Below are positions 19,095 through 28,283 of a stretch of DNA of 64,000 bases, in pieces. Position numbers and translations under genes: made by a program. The notes beneath the pieces are model-generated. The model did not search any database, had not been told where the DNA came from, and was given only the letters and a program-made list of their open reading frames with translations. Within the stretch, counting starts at the first letter, position 1; every line of letters starts with the position of its first letter. The stretch is from Gp1-AA122 sp036378535 (GTDB lineage Bacteria; Acidobacteriota; Terriglobia; Terriglobales; Acidobacteriaceae): contig DASUWH010000059.1 of NCBI GenBank assembly GCA_036378535.1, positions 62,001 to 126,000 on the forward strand. The letters are read 5' to 3'.

Positions 19095-20828
19095 ATGCTG
19101 ATTCTAGGTCTCAACGCTTTTCATGCTGATGCTTCGGCTGCGATCGTCGAGGACGGCGAGGTGCTGTTTGCGATTGCGGAGGAGCGCCTGAACCGGATCA
19201 AGCATTTTGCCGGCTTCCCGGCGCTTGCCATACAAGCCTGTTTAGACGCGGCTGGCACAAAGATTTCCGACGTGGATCATGTGGCCATCGGGCAAGATAC
19301 CAAAGCGAATCTGACGGAGAAAGTCCGGTACGCTCTGGGAAACCCGGCAAAGCTTCTGAATTTCATCCGGCTGCGGCAACGTAAGCAGGCGGTTCGGGAC
19401 CTGCGCAGCCTGATTTCCGACTCACTGGATGTGGATCCGAGCACACTGAATTTTCAGGAACATCATCTCGAACACCACATTGCGCACATCGCCAGCGCTT
19501 ACTACTGTTCGCCTTGGGAAGAGGGAGCGGGCTTCAGCTATGACGGTTCCGGCGATTTTGTTTCGACCATGATGGCGCGTTGTCGCGGGAATCAGATCGA
19601 AGTGCTGGACCGCATTTTCCTGCCAAACTCGCTGGGCAGTTTCTACACCATGATTTGTGAATTCATCGGATACGGCAAGTATGGCGATGAAGGCAAGGTG
19701 ATGGGCCTTGCGCCCTATGGCAGAGATACGTACTGCGAGCAGTTGCGCAGCCTAATCCACTTGAAGAGCGGAGGCTTCGACTTAAATCTCAAATATTTTC
19801 AGCCACTGGGCAGCAATGAAGGCATGCAGGTCCTTGGCGACGGGACGGTTAAACTGGCCCGCCATTTTTCCAGCCGCATGATCGAGTTATTCGGCGAGCC
19901 CCGCGATCCGCACAGCGAAATAACGCAGCGCGATATGGACCTCGCCTATGCCATGCAGTATTGCTTTGAGGAGGTCTTTTTTCACCTCCTGAAAGAGCTG
20001 CACCGGCGCATCCCCTCAGAAAATCTGGTCATGGCAGGCGGATGCGCCCTGAATAGCGTCGCCAACGGAAAGCTGTTCGCGCGCACGCCCTTTCGGCATA
20101 CCTGGATCCAGCCCGCGGCTGGCGATGAGGGCCTAGCCATTGGTGCCGCGCTGCATACCTATCACTCCGTTCTCAAACAGCCACGCCGCCGGCACATGAA
20201 TCACGCTTTTCTCGGCCCGGAATTCTCGGAATCGAGGATGGAGCAGGCGCTGAAGGCGGCCCGCATCAGCTATCGCAAACTGGAGCGCGAACCGCTGCTC
20301 GAAGCCGTGGCCGGGCAGATCGCCGCCGGTAATGTCACCGGCTGGTTCCAGGGGCGGATGGAATGGGGGCCGCGCGCGCTCGGCAACCGCTCTATTGTCG
20401 CTCATCCAGGCCTGCCGCAGATGAAAGAGGTTTTGAATGCGCGCATTAAGCACCGGGAGTGGTTTCGTCCCTTTGCCCCGTCGATCCTGGCCGAACGCCA
20501 GAACGAATATTTTGAGCACGAACATCCTTCCCCTTTTATGCTCCATGTGTATAAAATTCGAGCGGCCAAACGGGCTCAGCTTTGTGCCGTCAATCACGTG
20601 GACGACACCGGGCGTTTGCAGAGCGTGACCCGCGAGGAGAACCCGCTTTACTACGATCTCATAGAAACGTTTCGAAGAAAGGCCGGGATTCCAGTGGTGC
20701 TCAATACCAGCTTCAATGAAAATGAGCCCATTGTGTGCGCGCCGGAAGAAGCCATTGATTGTTTCGCGCGTACCCGCATGGATGCCCTGGCCATCGGCCC
20801 ATTTCTGGCTCGCAAATCCGATAATTAA
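19095..20828 (+). CDS. O-carbamoyltransferase (NodU/CmcH family)
   Basis: A 577-residue carbamoyltransferase that should make carbamoyl-adenylate from carbamoyl phosphate and ATP and transfer the carbamoyl group to a sugar hydroxyl. The N-terminal actin-like part starts MLILGLNAFHADASAA, has the metal-binding EHHLEHHIAHIASAYY near residue 127 and MAGGCALNSVANG near residue 312. The C-terminal YrdC-like part has WGPRALGNRSIVAHP and VLNTSFNENEPIV. Length and motifs are complete. In this locus it is expected to carbamoylate the polysaccharide repeat unit. The next gene starts immediately at its stop codon. Confidence 0.92.
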   Translation: MLILGLNAFHADASAAIVEDGEVLFAIAEERLNRIKHFAGFPALAIQACLDAAGTKISDVDHVAIGQDTKANLTEKVRYALGNPAKLLNFIRLRQRKQAVRDLRSLISDSLDVDPSTLNFQEHHLEHHIAHIASAYYCSPWEEGAGFSYDGSGDFVSTMMARCRGNQIEVLDRIFLPNSLGSFYTMICEFIGYGKYGDEGKVMGLAPYGRDTYCEQLRSLIHLKSGGFDLNLKYFQPLGSNEGMQVLGDGTVKLARHFSSRMIELFGEPRDPHSEITQRDMDLAYAMQYCFEEVFFHLLKELHRRIPSENLVMAGGCALNSVANGKLFARTPFRHTWIQPAAGDEGLAIGAALHTYHSVLKQPRRRHMNHAFLGPEFSESRMEQALKAARISYRKLEREPLLEAVAGQIAAGNVTGWFQGRMEWGPRALGNRSIVAHPGLPQMKEVLNARIKHREWFRPFAPSILAERQNEYFEHEHPSPFMLHVYKIRAAKRAQLCAVNHVDDTGRLQSVTREENPLYYDLIETFRRKAGIPVVLNTSFNENEPIVCAPEEAIDCFARTRMDALAIGPFLARKSDN

Positions 20829-21905
20829 ATGAGCACGTCTTCGAGGATCGCTGCCAGCCCGGCTTTGGCGATTCGGCCTGCGCCGAAACCCGTTCATGAA
20901 TTTCCGGGTCTGCGGGCGTTGGCGTGGCAGCAGGACCTCCTGTTCGCTTCCCATGCGTATACGCTGCTGTGCGCCAACATGTCATGCGAGGTTCCGGAGT
21001 GGCAAACGGTAGGCTTCTTTCGTCCAGCCTGGTGGCGGAACCTGACGGCGAGCGCGGGCTTGAGCAGTCGCCTGTTTCGCGACGGCTTCCACGCACTAGC
21101 CGCCCTTGCCTCCGGCCATTTCATTGCCGCAGCACCGGGGGCAATTGTTTCGCTGATGCCTGGCGAGACCGAATTTCGCGTCTCGCACTCCATCCAACGC
21201 GGCACGCGCCCGCTGCATATTACGGCGACTCCCGACGGGAAAGTTTTTTGGGGGGAGTATTTCGATAATCGTGATCGCGATGAAGTTCATATCTATGTGT
21301 CTCCGGATCGCGGCCTGACCTGGGAGGTGGGGTACACTTTTCCCAAAGGTGGGGTCCGTCATGTACACAATATCGTCTACGACGAATGGGAAGACTGCTT
21401 GTGGATCCTGACCGGGGACGAAGGCGCAGAATGCCGGATTCTGCGCGCATCAACCGATTTCCGTGCCGTGAATGTGGTGCTTGCCGGGGGACAGCAGGCG
21501 CGTGCCGTGGCATTGGTCCCGTTGCGCGACGCTATCTACTTTGCCACCGACACGCCGCTGGAGCAGAACCATATTTATCGCCTGGGACGAAACGGTTCGC
21601 TGGTGAAGGTCGCCGATATCGACAGTTCTTCGATTTGCGGTTGCCGGGCGGGCACATCGATTTTCTTTTCGATTATGGCGGAACCGAGTCGCGTGAATTC
21701 CAGTCGAACCGTCAAGTTGTATCGGAGTCATGATGGGGAGCGGTGGGAAGAGTTCCTGCATTGGCGCAAAGATGTCTGGTCTATGCGGCTCTTTCAGTAC
21801 GGTAATGCCTTTCTTCCGGACGGGCAAAACACGACCGATCTTTTGGCCACAAGCACAGTGGCAGTTTCCGGAGCCGACTTGAAAACCACCTTGTGGCGCA
21901 TCTGA
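20829..21905 (+). CDS. Asp-box (BNR) beta-propeller protein of unknown function
   Basis: A 358-residue soluble protein with no signal peptide visible. It shows a clear Asp-box, SPDRGLTWE, near residue 158 (S-x-D-x-G-x-T-W), and a degenerate second one, SHDGERWEE, near residue 300, plus repeating beta-strand-like segments (GFHALAALASGHFIAAAPG, DGKVFWGEYFD, NIVYDEWEDCLWILTGDEG). This fits a sialidase/BNR-like propeller. Catalytic residues of true sialidases cannot be assigned. It is directly abutted to the carbamoyltransferase stop (TAA-ATG) and lies just before the C5-epimerase gene, so it is likely to act on, bind or measure the same glycan. It could also be a lyase-like or non-enzymatic scaffold. 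Confidence 0.55.
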   Translation: MSTSSRIAASPALAIRPAPKPVHEFPGLRALAWQQDLLFASHAYTLLCANMSCEVPEWQTVGFFRPAWWRNLTASAGLSSRLFRDGFHALAALASGHFIAAAPGAIVSLMPGETEFRVSHSIQRGTRPLHITATPDGKVFWGEYFDNRDRDEVHIYVSPDRGLTWEVGYTFPKGGVRHVHNIVYDEWEDCLWILTGDEGAECRILRASTDFRAVNVVLAGGQQARAVALVPLRDAIYFATDTPLEQNHIYRLGRNGSLVKVADIDSSSICGCRAGTSIFFSIMAEPSRVNSSRTVKLYRSHDGERWEEFLHWRKDVWSMRLFQYGNAFLPDGQNTTDLLATSTVAVSGADLKTTLWRI

Positions 21906-21964
21906 GTGCTTAATGTCTACTGGTTTCGACGCATGCTATAGTGCGGACGAATCGAAACGTAAGC

Positions 21965-22945
21965 ATGCCGATCGCCAGTCGAATCCAGTACTATCGACGA
22001 ATCTTCGCGGCCTATCTGGCGCCCTCCAGCAGCCAGCTGAAATTCTGGCACGACACTCCCGCCGGGAATCTCAATGCCTCGCTTCACGAACTGGGCGAGT
22101 ACTACATGGGGTTTGAGGCTAAAGCGGCTTATTCCGGACCCTTTGACCGAACTGGCATACCGCTGCTGGATTACAAGGGCGCGATTGGTTTGCAATACAA
22201 CCCCATTGCTATCGCGCAATGGGGGTTAGGCAACTACAACCTTTCTTGTCGCAATGCCGCGCCCAATCATTATGGGAATTTCATCCAAGCGGCCGATTGG
22301 CTTTGCCGCAATCTCGAGTTGAATGGCCTCGGTGTGTGGGTTTGGCATCACCACTTCGACTGGGATTACCGGGAAAAGTTGAAGGCACCCTGGTACTCAG
22401 CCCTGGCGCAAGGGCAAGGTATCTCGCTGCTGGTGCGGGCATATCGCGCCACCCGCAATGGCGATTATCTCGACGCCGCTCAGCGCGCATTCACCAGTTT
22501 CTTATTGCCAGTTGGCCAGGGCGGAGTTCAGTACGTCGACCGTGAAGGGGATCTGTGGCTCGAAGAGTACATAACCGCGGAGCCGACTCATATCTTAAAC
22601 GGTTTCATGTGGTCGCTTTGGGGCGTCTATGACTACTACCTGGCGACGGCAGATGTTCAAGCCCACGAGCTTTTCTACCGTTGCGCGCAGACTCTGGTAA
22701 GGAACCTGGACCGCTATGACCTGGGGTATTGGTCTCTCTATGAACTGTCCAGAACACGCCTGAAAATGGTCGCGAGTCCTTTCTATCATCGCTTGCATGC
22801 GGTTCAACTGCGAGTGACGAGTCGTCTGACGGGAGTGTCTCGATTGGCGCACACGGCCGATCGCTGGGAAAATTACGGCCGCAACCGCGCCAACGTAGCC
22901 CGCGCCCTCTGCTACAAGAGCGCATTCAAGCTGTGCTACTACTGA
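21965..22945 (+). CDS. D-glucuronyl C5-epimerase family protein
   Basis: About 326 residues that match the C-terminal catalytic domain of heparan-sulfate glucuronyl C5-epimerases (GLCE). Family-like blocks in order are YNPIAIAQWGLGNY, WYSALAQGQGISLLVRAYRA, LWLEEYI, HILNGFMWSLWGVYDYY, RYDLGYWSLYEL and FYHRLHAVQLRV followed by DRWENYG. The paired tyrosines of the YDxGxxSxY block fit the known active-site region. Animal enzymes convert GlcA to IdoA within the polymer; here a polymer-level uronate epimerisation is inferred. No signal peptide is seen, so it may act in the cytoplasm. ATG 21965 is preferred; an in-frame GTG at 21941 is the alternative and neither has a clear ribosome site. Confidence 0.85.
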   Translation: MPIASRIQYYRRIFAAYLAPSSSQLKFWHDTPAGNLNASLHELGEYYMGFEAKAAYSGPFDRTGIPLLDYKGAIGLQYNPIAIAQWGLGNYNLSCRNAAPNHYGNFIQAADWLCRNLELNGLGVWVWHHHFDWDYREKLKAPWYSALAQGQGISLLVRAYRATRNGDYLDAAQRAFTSFLLPVGQGGVQYVDREGDLWLEEYITAEPTHILNGFMWSLWGVYDYYLATADVQAHELFYRCAQTLVRNLDRYDLGYWSLYELSRTRLKMVASPFYHRLHAVQLRVTSRLTGVSRLAHTADRWENYGRNRANVARALCYKSAFKLCYY

Positions 22946-22946
22946 C

Positions 22947-24209
22947 GTGAAAATCCTGTATGTTTCGCAATATTTTCCGCCGGAAATGGGCGCACCCGCT
23001 GCCCGCGTCTCGGAACTGGCGCAGCATTGGGCGGAAGACGGCCATGAGGTGACGGTTCTCACCGGCTTTCCGAATCACCCAACCGGAGTTCTGCATCCCG
23101 CATACCGGCACAAGTGGCGCCGCCTGGTTTGTGACGAGGAGATAAACGGGGTAAGGGTCGTGCGCAGCTGGTTGCTGCCGTTGCCCAATCGCAAGCCTTA
23201 CGAAAGAATTCTGAACTACAGTTCGTTTTCTCTCTCGGCCGCCGCAACCGGGATGTTTCTTCCGCAGCCTGATGTTGTGATTGCAACCTCGCCCCAGTTG
23301 CTGGTGGGTCTGGCCGGATATTGGCTGGCGGCAAGGAAGCGTGTGCCCTTTGTCTTCGAAGTGCGCGATTTGTGGCCAGAGTCGCTGATGGCCGTCGGGT
23401 TGGGCAGTACGAACTCGCTAATGAATCGCGCGCTTGGCGCTATTGCAGATTTTCTTTACGCACGAGCGCAGCGCGTAGTCGTCGTCAGTCCCGCGTTTCG
23501 GCAGCACCTGAAAGAGCACCGTCAGGTCGATCCTGCAAAGATTGCCGTCATAGAAAATGGGGTAGAAACCGGACTGTTCCGGCCTATAGCTTCGAGTACG
23601 GGATTGAAACAGCGTCTGGGTATTGAGGGTAAGTTTGTGGTCGGTTATATCGGAACCATCGGTATGGCGCATGGTCTCGAGATGCTCATCACAGCCGCAA
23701 GCGAGCTCCAGTTGATTGCGCCCGAGGTTGTATTCCTGATAGTCGGCGAGGGAGCGGAGAAAGGGAAGATCAGAGCTCTCGCGGTCAATCAGGGTCTAAA
23801 CAACATCGTTTTTGTCGATCAACAGTCGAGAGATCAGATCCCCCAATTCATCAGCGCATGTGACGCCTGCCTGGTTCTTCTGCGCAAAACCGATCTTTTC
23901 CAAACGGTCATACCCACCAAGATGCTGGAATTCATGTCCTGTTCCCGGCCTGTTCTGGTGGCTGTTGACGGTCAGGCCAGAACCATTGTCGAGCAGGCGA
24001 ATGCCGGGGTTTTTGTTGAACCGGAGAACGCATGTGCGCTGGTCGACGCTATCCGCCGTCTGCAAAACAACCCTGAAATGCGGGAGTACCTCGGCCACAA
24101 TGGACGCCGTCATATCCTGGCGCATTATTCCCGCAGGCAAACAGCGACTGCCTACATCTCCTTGCTGGAGACGATTCTGGGAAGGTCGCGATCGAGAGCG
24201 GTTGCCTGA
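22947..24209 (+). CDS. Glycosyltransferase family 4 protein (WbuB/WcaI-like)
   Basis: A 420-residue GT4 enzyme starting at a GTG two bases after the epimerase stop. The acceptor domain begins MKILYVSQYFPPEMGAPAAR, then TGFPNHPTG, and FVFEVRDLWPESLMAVG near residue 137, a signature of the WbuB/WcaI group. The donor domain has FVVGYIGTIGMAHGLEML and TVIPTKMLEFMS. Members of this group often add amino or deoxy sugars such as L-FucNAc; the donor here is not determined. It closes the plus-strand modification block before the export gene on the other strand. Confidence 0.85.
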   Translation: MKILYVSQYFPPEMGAPAARVSELAQHWAEDGHEVTVLTGFPNHPTGVLHPAYRHKWRRLVCDEEINGVRVVRSWLLPLPNRKPYERILNYSSFSLSAAATGMFLPQPDVVIATSPQLLVGLAGYWLAARKRVPFVFEVRDLWPESLMAVGLGSTNSLMNRALGAIADFLYARAQRVVVVSPAFRQHLKEHRQVDPAKIAVIENGVETGLFRPIASSTGLKQRLGIEGKFVVGYIGTIGMAHGLEMLITAASELQLIAPEVVFLIVGEGAEKGKIRALAVNQGLNNIVFVDQQSRDQIPQFISACDACLVLLRKTDLFQTVIPTKMLEFMSCSRPVLVAVDGQARTIVEQANAGVFVEPENACALVDAIRRLQNNPEMREYLGHNGRRHILAHYSRRQTATAYISLLETILGRSRSRAVA

Positions 24210-24216
24210 GAGTTGC

Positions 24217-24320
24217 TTAGGGAAACTCTGATTAAGCAGGCAAACACAAACGCAAGGTCCCTCGACTCCGCTTCGCTTCGCTCGGGATGACAAAAATGAA
24301 CTTAGTCTGAGCTTCCTTAG
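24217..24320. repeat. Terminal-inverted-repeat element B, copy 1
   Basis: The left end ttagggaaactctgattaag and the right end cttagtctgagcttccttag are imperfect inverted repeats (15 of 20 matches). Between them lies a ccctcgactccgcttcgctt block ending in cgctcgggatgaca. The same unit occurs at 30963-31108, and its right half at 63879-63924. It lies between the convergent genes at 22947 and 24325. No protein is encoded. Confidence 0.7.
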
Positions 24321-24324
24321 GAAT

Positions 24325-25323
24325 TCAGGGGCGCAGGGCGACCAGGCTTAGGCTGCCTGCCTGCACCAGGACGTCCGCGGCACGATAGGCTGCTGTCTTA
24401 CCGGCGCTGCCAGGGACGAAGAGGATGTCATCCGCGTATAGCGCCTCATCGGTTTTCTTTGCTTGCAGGATTTTCTTCAGCTGAATGGGAGTTTCCACAA
24501 CCCCGGAGCTGGTGTGACGAAGTATTTTGCTGCCGTTGAGCTTGGCGGTCTTATTGGTTCCGCCAGCTAGTGCTATGGCCTGCAGGACGGTTAATCGATC
24601 ATTGTCCATTACCACGCCGGTAGGGTGGACCACATCTCCGACGATATAAACCACGCCGGCGCGCTGCACCACGATTGTGTCTCCGGGTTGAACGAGCACA
24701 TTGCTCTCGGTCGTATTTGCCAGACCATCGCCGAGGCTTACCTTGATGGGCTGCTCAGGTTTCTCGCGATGGGTAATCACTACGGTCCTGCCGGCGCGAT
24801 CGGTCAGACCTCCCGCCGCCGAGATCAGGTCTAAGAGGTGCCTCTCGCCGAGTACCGGGTACGCCCCCGGGCGCACCACCTGACCCAACACGCTTGCCGT
24901 TTGCGAAGCGTATTCGTCGATGAGCAGCGTGACATGGGGATTGTTGACAAAACCGCCATCGCCCAGTCGTTTCTCAATCAACTTTTGGGCCTCTTCGGGC
25001 GTAAGTCCATCCACGTGTACGTAATCGATCAGGGGAAGATAAATATCTCCATTGCTGCCGACTCGCGCCTTGGTGCCCAGTTCAGGCACGCCATACACCC
25101 CGATCTCGATCAGATCCCCGACCCCAATGCGCACGCCAGGGCCGGGTGAGGAAAGTGCCGAAGCTGGCTTCTCTTGTGCACCAGCATGCACGCTCGATGC
25201 AAACCCTGTTAAGAGCAATATCGCAAACGAGAACCACCACGATAAGGGCCGGTGGCAGGAGAGCGAACGTCCGCCACGCTTGCTGCTCGTTGCTCGAATT
25301 GCGCTCATCCTGAATACCCTCAT
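24325..25323 (-). CDS. Polysaccharide export protein (Wza-like, SLBB domains)
   Basis: A 332-residue exported protein. An N-terminal hydrophobic signal (WWFSFAILLLTGFASSVHA) ends near residue 47 and has no lipobox, unlike classical Wza. The Poly_export domain follows (VRIGVGDLIEIGVYGVPEL, LPLIDYVHVDGLTPEEAQ), then two SLBB segments, ASVLGQVVRPGAYPV near residue 150 and VYIVGDVVHPTGVV near residue 232. It should form or line the outer-membrane export channel for the exopolysaccharide. An internal ATG 15 bases downstream is an alternative start. It is transcribed toward the glycosyltransferase block. Confidence 0.9.
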   Translation of the reverse strand: MRVFRMSAIRATSSKRGGRSLSCHRPLSWWFSFAILLLTGFASSVHAGAQEKPASALSSPGPGVRIGVGDLIEIGVYGVPELGTKARVGSNGDIYLPLIDYVHVDGLTPEEAQKLIEKRLGDGGFVNNPHVTLLIDEYASQTASVLGQVVRPGAYPVLGERHLLDLISAAGGLTDRAGRTVVITHREKPEQPIKVSLGDGLANTTESNVLVQPGDTIVVQRAGVVYIVGDVVHPTGVVMDNDRLTVLQAIALAGGTNKTAKLNGSKILRHTSSGVVETPIQLKKILQAKKTDEALYADDILFVPGSAGKTAAYRAADVLVQAGSLSLVALRP

Positions 25324-25581
25324 TGACGAAAGTGCGGCTCGCCTCGAGGTCAGACATCCTCAGCGTCAATTTAGCATTTGCTGGCGAATCCCACGATTGC
25401 ACATGAAGGTTCGGCTCGTCTTTGCAGGCGAGAGAATCCGACAAGGAAATAGCGCCGTTCCAACGTCACGGTATAGTCACGTTATGCATTCCGAAACTTG
25501 CTCGATGTCGGGAAGCGTGTACTGGATGCGATATACGGCCTGAATGAAAGCGCTGTTGTCCGGTAGTCACGGAGACGCTAT

Positions 25582-27132
25582 TTGACAGCGTTGTACCTCG
25601 GTACCTTCGCCATATCGCTGCTGCTCTCTTTCCTGCTCACCAGACAGGTTCGTAGCCTTGCCATTAGCCGCGGATGGGTATCGGTGGCTCAGGATGATCG
25701 CCACGTGCATCGCCAGCCATTGCCGCGATTGGGTGGTATGGCCATCTACGCGGCATTCGTGGCCAGCGTCGCATTGGCATTTCTGGCGACTCTTGCGTTT
25801 CCCCGACTCGGCAGTACAGTTTCGTTCTCGACCTTAGCGGCAATTTTGGTACCCGCCACATTGATTTTCCTCCTGGGCGTGTACGACGACCTACGCTCGG
25901 CCGGTCCGTATACCAAGTTCGCGATTCAGGCCGTGGCAGGCTGTGCGCTGTTCGCCGGAGGACTGCGCATTTTAGATATCCCCGTAATGTTTGGGGCACG
26001 GCAATTTGGATGGGCGCTCAGTTTAGCCATAACCATTTTCTGGGTCATCGGCATCACGAACGCTTTCAATCTCATTGATGGTCTAGACGGCCTGGCTGCC
26101 GGGTCCGGACTTTTTTCAACGCTCGTGGTTTTTGTAGTCGCTGTGTTTAGCCACTCTCCCTTGGTTTCGCTGCTGACCATCTCTCTGGCAGGCGCGATTC
26201 TTGGCTTCCTGCGTTTCAATTTCAATCCGGCAACGATTTTCCTGGGTGACTGCGGAAGCCTGTTTATCGGGTTTATGCTCAGCGCGCTGGCTATCGAAGG
26301 GGCGCAGAAGGCGCCCACGGTAATCGCGGTCGCCATTCCCGTGGTCTCGTTCGGCTTGCCGATCCTGGAAACTGCGCTTTCGGTCATGCGCCGGCTGATC
26401 AGCGGCCGTCCGATATTTACCGCCGATCGTGAGCACATCCATCACAAGTTGCTGCAGCGCGGACTCTCCCATCGGCAGGTGGTGATTGTTCTTTACGCCG
26501 TGTCTGCCTTGTTTGCTCTCTTGAGCTTGTTTCTGTTGTGGCCTTCCGGCAGCACCCTGGGCCTGGTTCTGGCAGTGCTGGGCACGGGAATCTGGTTTGG
26601 GGTACAACACCTGGGATACCTGGAGTTCGGTGAACTGGCGCGGGTGGCCCACCGGACCCTGGAGCAGAGAAGTATCTTCATCAACAATCTCGCCATCCGT
26701 CGCGCCACCGAGGAACTGAAAGTCGCGAGGGATTATTCGCAGGTTTGCAGAATCCTGGAGGCGGCATTCTCCACCAATGACTTCGACCGATTTGAACTTC
26801 TCCACGTTTCGCCAGCGCAGGCGGAAATAAGAGATTTTCTGCCTGAGGAGAGAGTTCTTCGTTGGACCAAGCCTGGGTGCGCCAAACTGGCGGATCAATG
26901 GTCAACGTGGCACATTGATCTGGAGTTGGTCACGAGCGCGAATCGAGCGCGTGGTTGGCTGAGCGTCTATCGCTTGTACAGCGATCGTCCGCTGTTGCTC
27001 GACATCAATCTCCTGACCTCAATCTTCCCGGTAGCCTTGGCGGATGCGCTGGAGCGCGTCCTGAAACCAGTCTACGAAATCGCTCCCGATCCGGCCCCAG
27101 CCCGCCAAATGGCAGCCGCACATGCGAGCTGA
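25582..27132 (+). CDS. wecA: Undecaprenyl-phosphate N-acetylglucosaminyl 1-phosphate transferase, with C-terminal extension
   Basis: A 516-residue protein of the WecA/TagO/MraY family that starts lipid-linked glycan synthesis by moving a HexNAc-1-phosphate to undecaprenyl phosphate. The start is TTG at 25582 with a GGAGA ribosome site 7 bases upstream. Membrane spans cover residues 1 to about 350. Family motifs are HRQPLPRLGGMAIY, GVYDDLRSAGP, NAFNLIDGLDGLAAG, FNPATIFLGDCGSL and the UDP-HexNAc-binding HIHHKLLQRGLSHRQ. A soluble tail of about 150 residues, absent in E. coli WecA, has no assigned function. wecB follows after 9 bp. Confidence 0.9.
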   Translation: MTALYLGTFAISLLLSFLLTRQVRSLAISRGWVSVAQDDRHVHRQPLPRLGGMAIYAAFVASVALAFLATLAFPRLGSTVSFSTLAAILVPATLIFLLGVYDDLRSAGPYTKFAIQAVAGCALFAGGLRILDIPVMFGARQFGWALSLAITIFWVIGITNAFNLIDGLDGLAAGSGLFSTLVVFVVAVFSHSPLVSLLTISLAGAILGFLRFNFNPATIFLGDCGSLFIGFMLSALAIEGAQKAPTVIAVAIPVVSFGLPILETALSVMRRLISGRPIFTADREHIHHKLLQRGLSHRQVVIVLYAVSALFALLSLFLLWPSGSTLGLVLAVLGTGIWFGVQHLGYLEFGELARVAHRTLEQRSIFINNLAIRRATEELKVARDYSQVCRILEAAFSTNDFDRFELLHVSPAQAEIRDFLPEERVLRWTKPGCAKLADQWSTWHIDLELVTSANRARGWLSVYRLYSDRPLLLDINLLTSIFPVALADALERVLKPVYEIAPDPAPARQMAAAHAS

Positions 27133-27141
27133 TAATTTTTC

Positions 27142-28218
27142 ATGAGCATCGTGCACGTAGTGGGCGCCAGGCCCAACTTCATGAAAGCGGCGGCGGTGAT
27201 GCGCGCGCTTGCCGGCCGCGGAGCGGTGCAGATCCTGGTTCATACCGGGCAGCACTACGATGCCGGCATGTCGGACGTCTTTTTCGAGCAATTGGATCTT
27301 CCCGCACCGGAGATCAATCTGGCGGTGGGCTCGGGAAGCCATGCGCAGCAGACTGCGGAAGTCATGCTTCGTTTCGAGCCTGTCCTGACGCAACACCAGC
27401 CGGACCTGGTCGTTGTCTATGGCGATATCAACTCCACGTTAGCTGCGGCACTGGTTAGTTCCAAGCTCGGAATTGCAGTAGCGCATGTAGAAGCCGGTTT
27501 GCGTTCCCACGATCGCACCATGCCCGAGGAGATCAATCGCATTCTCACTGACCAAATCTCCGATTTTCTGTTTACGCCTTCGGAAGATGCCGTCTCCAAT
27601 CTGCTGGGCGAAGGTATCTCGGAGAAGAAGATTCACCACGTGGGCAACGTGATGATCGACACCTTAATTCGCCTGTTGCCGCGGGCGGAAAGGTTGACGC
27701 TGCCCGAGCTACCGGATCGGTATGCTCTGTTGACCGTGCATCGCCCTGCGAATGTCGACGATTGTTCCTGGCTGTCTCGACTTCTGTTGACCCTCCGCCA
27801 TGTTCGTATACCGATCCTATTTCCTGTTCACCCTCGCACGCGGAAGCAAATCGAGAAGATGGGGCTGGAGGGAGACAGTGACAGCCTGCGTTTTCTGCAG
27901 CCTCTTCCCTATCTGGAATTTCTTGCGCTGCAAAAAAGAGCCGCGCTGGTGATCACGGACTCAGGCGGAATTCAAGAAGAAACAACCTTTTTGAATATTC
28001 CCTGTCTGACGGTTCGGGAAAACACGGAACGCCCAATTACGATTGCAAAGGGCACGAACACTCTGGTCGGCCGCGATCTCTTGCGATTGCGCACCGAGAT
28101 TGAAAGAATTCTGAATGGCCACCGCAAGCCAGCCGGGGCGGTGCCACTCTGGGATGGGCAGGCAGCGGCTCGCATTGCCGATGTCCTGCTGGGTCAAGCG
28201 ATGGCTGCCTCGGCATAA
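27142..28218 (+). CDS. wecB: UDP-N-acetylglucosamine 2-epimerase (non-hydrolysing)
   Basis: A 358-residue cytosolic enzyme interconverting UDP-GlcNAc and UDP-ManNAc. The N-terminus VVGARPNFMKAAAVMRAL, the VVYGDINSTLAAAL and HVEAGLRSHDRTMPEEINR blocks, LTVHRPANVDD near residue 197 and TDSGGIQEETTFLNIPCL near residue 273 cover the whole GT-B-like fold with catalytic acids and the HR pair. It directly follows wecA with a 9-bp gap, which suggests that ManNAc or a ManNAc-derived uronate is a component of the polysaccharide. No wecC is visible in the window. Confidence 0.95.
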   Translation: MSIVHVVGARPNFMKAAAVMRALAGRGAVQILVHTGQHYDAGMSDVFFEQLDLPAPEINLAVGSGSHAQQTAEVMLRFEPVLTQHQPDLVVVYGDINSTLAAALVSSKLGIAVAHVEAGLRSHDRTMPEEINRILTDQISDFLFTPSEDAVSNLLGEGISEKKIHHVGNVMIDTLIRLLPRAERLTLPELPDRYALLTVHRPANVDDCSWLSRLLLTLRHVRIPILFPVHPRTRKQIEKMGLEGDSDSLRFLQPLPYLEFLALQKRAALVITDSGGIQEETTFLNIPCLTVRENTERPITIAKGTNTLVGRDLLRLRTEIERILNGHRKPAGAVPLWDGQAAARIADVLLGQAMAASA

Positions 28219-28283
28219 TTGCCACTACTTTTTCCACAGCCGGAATCTCACCCGACACTTCTCTCCAGCAACTCTGGAATTTA

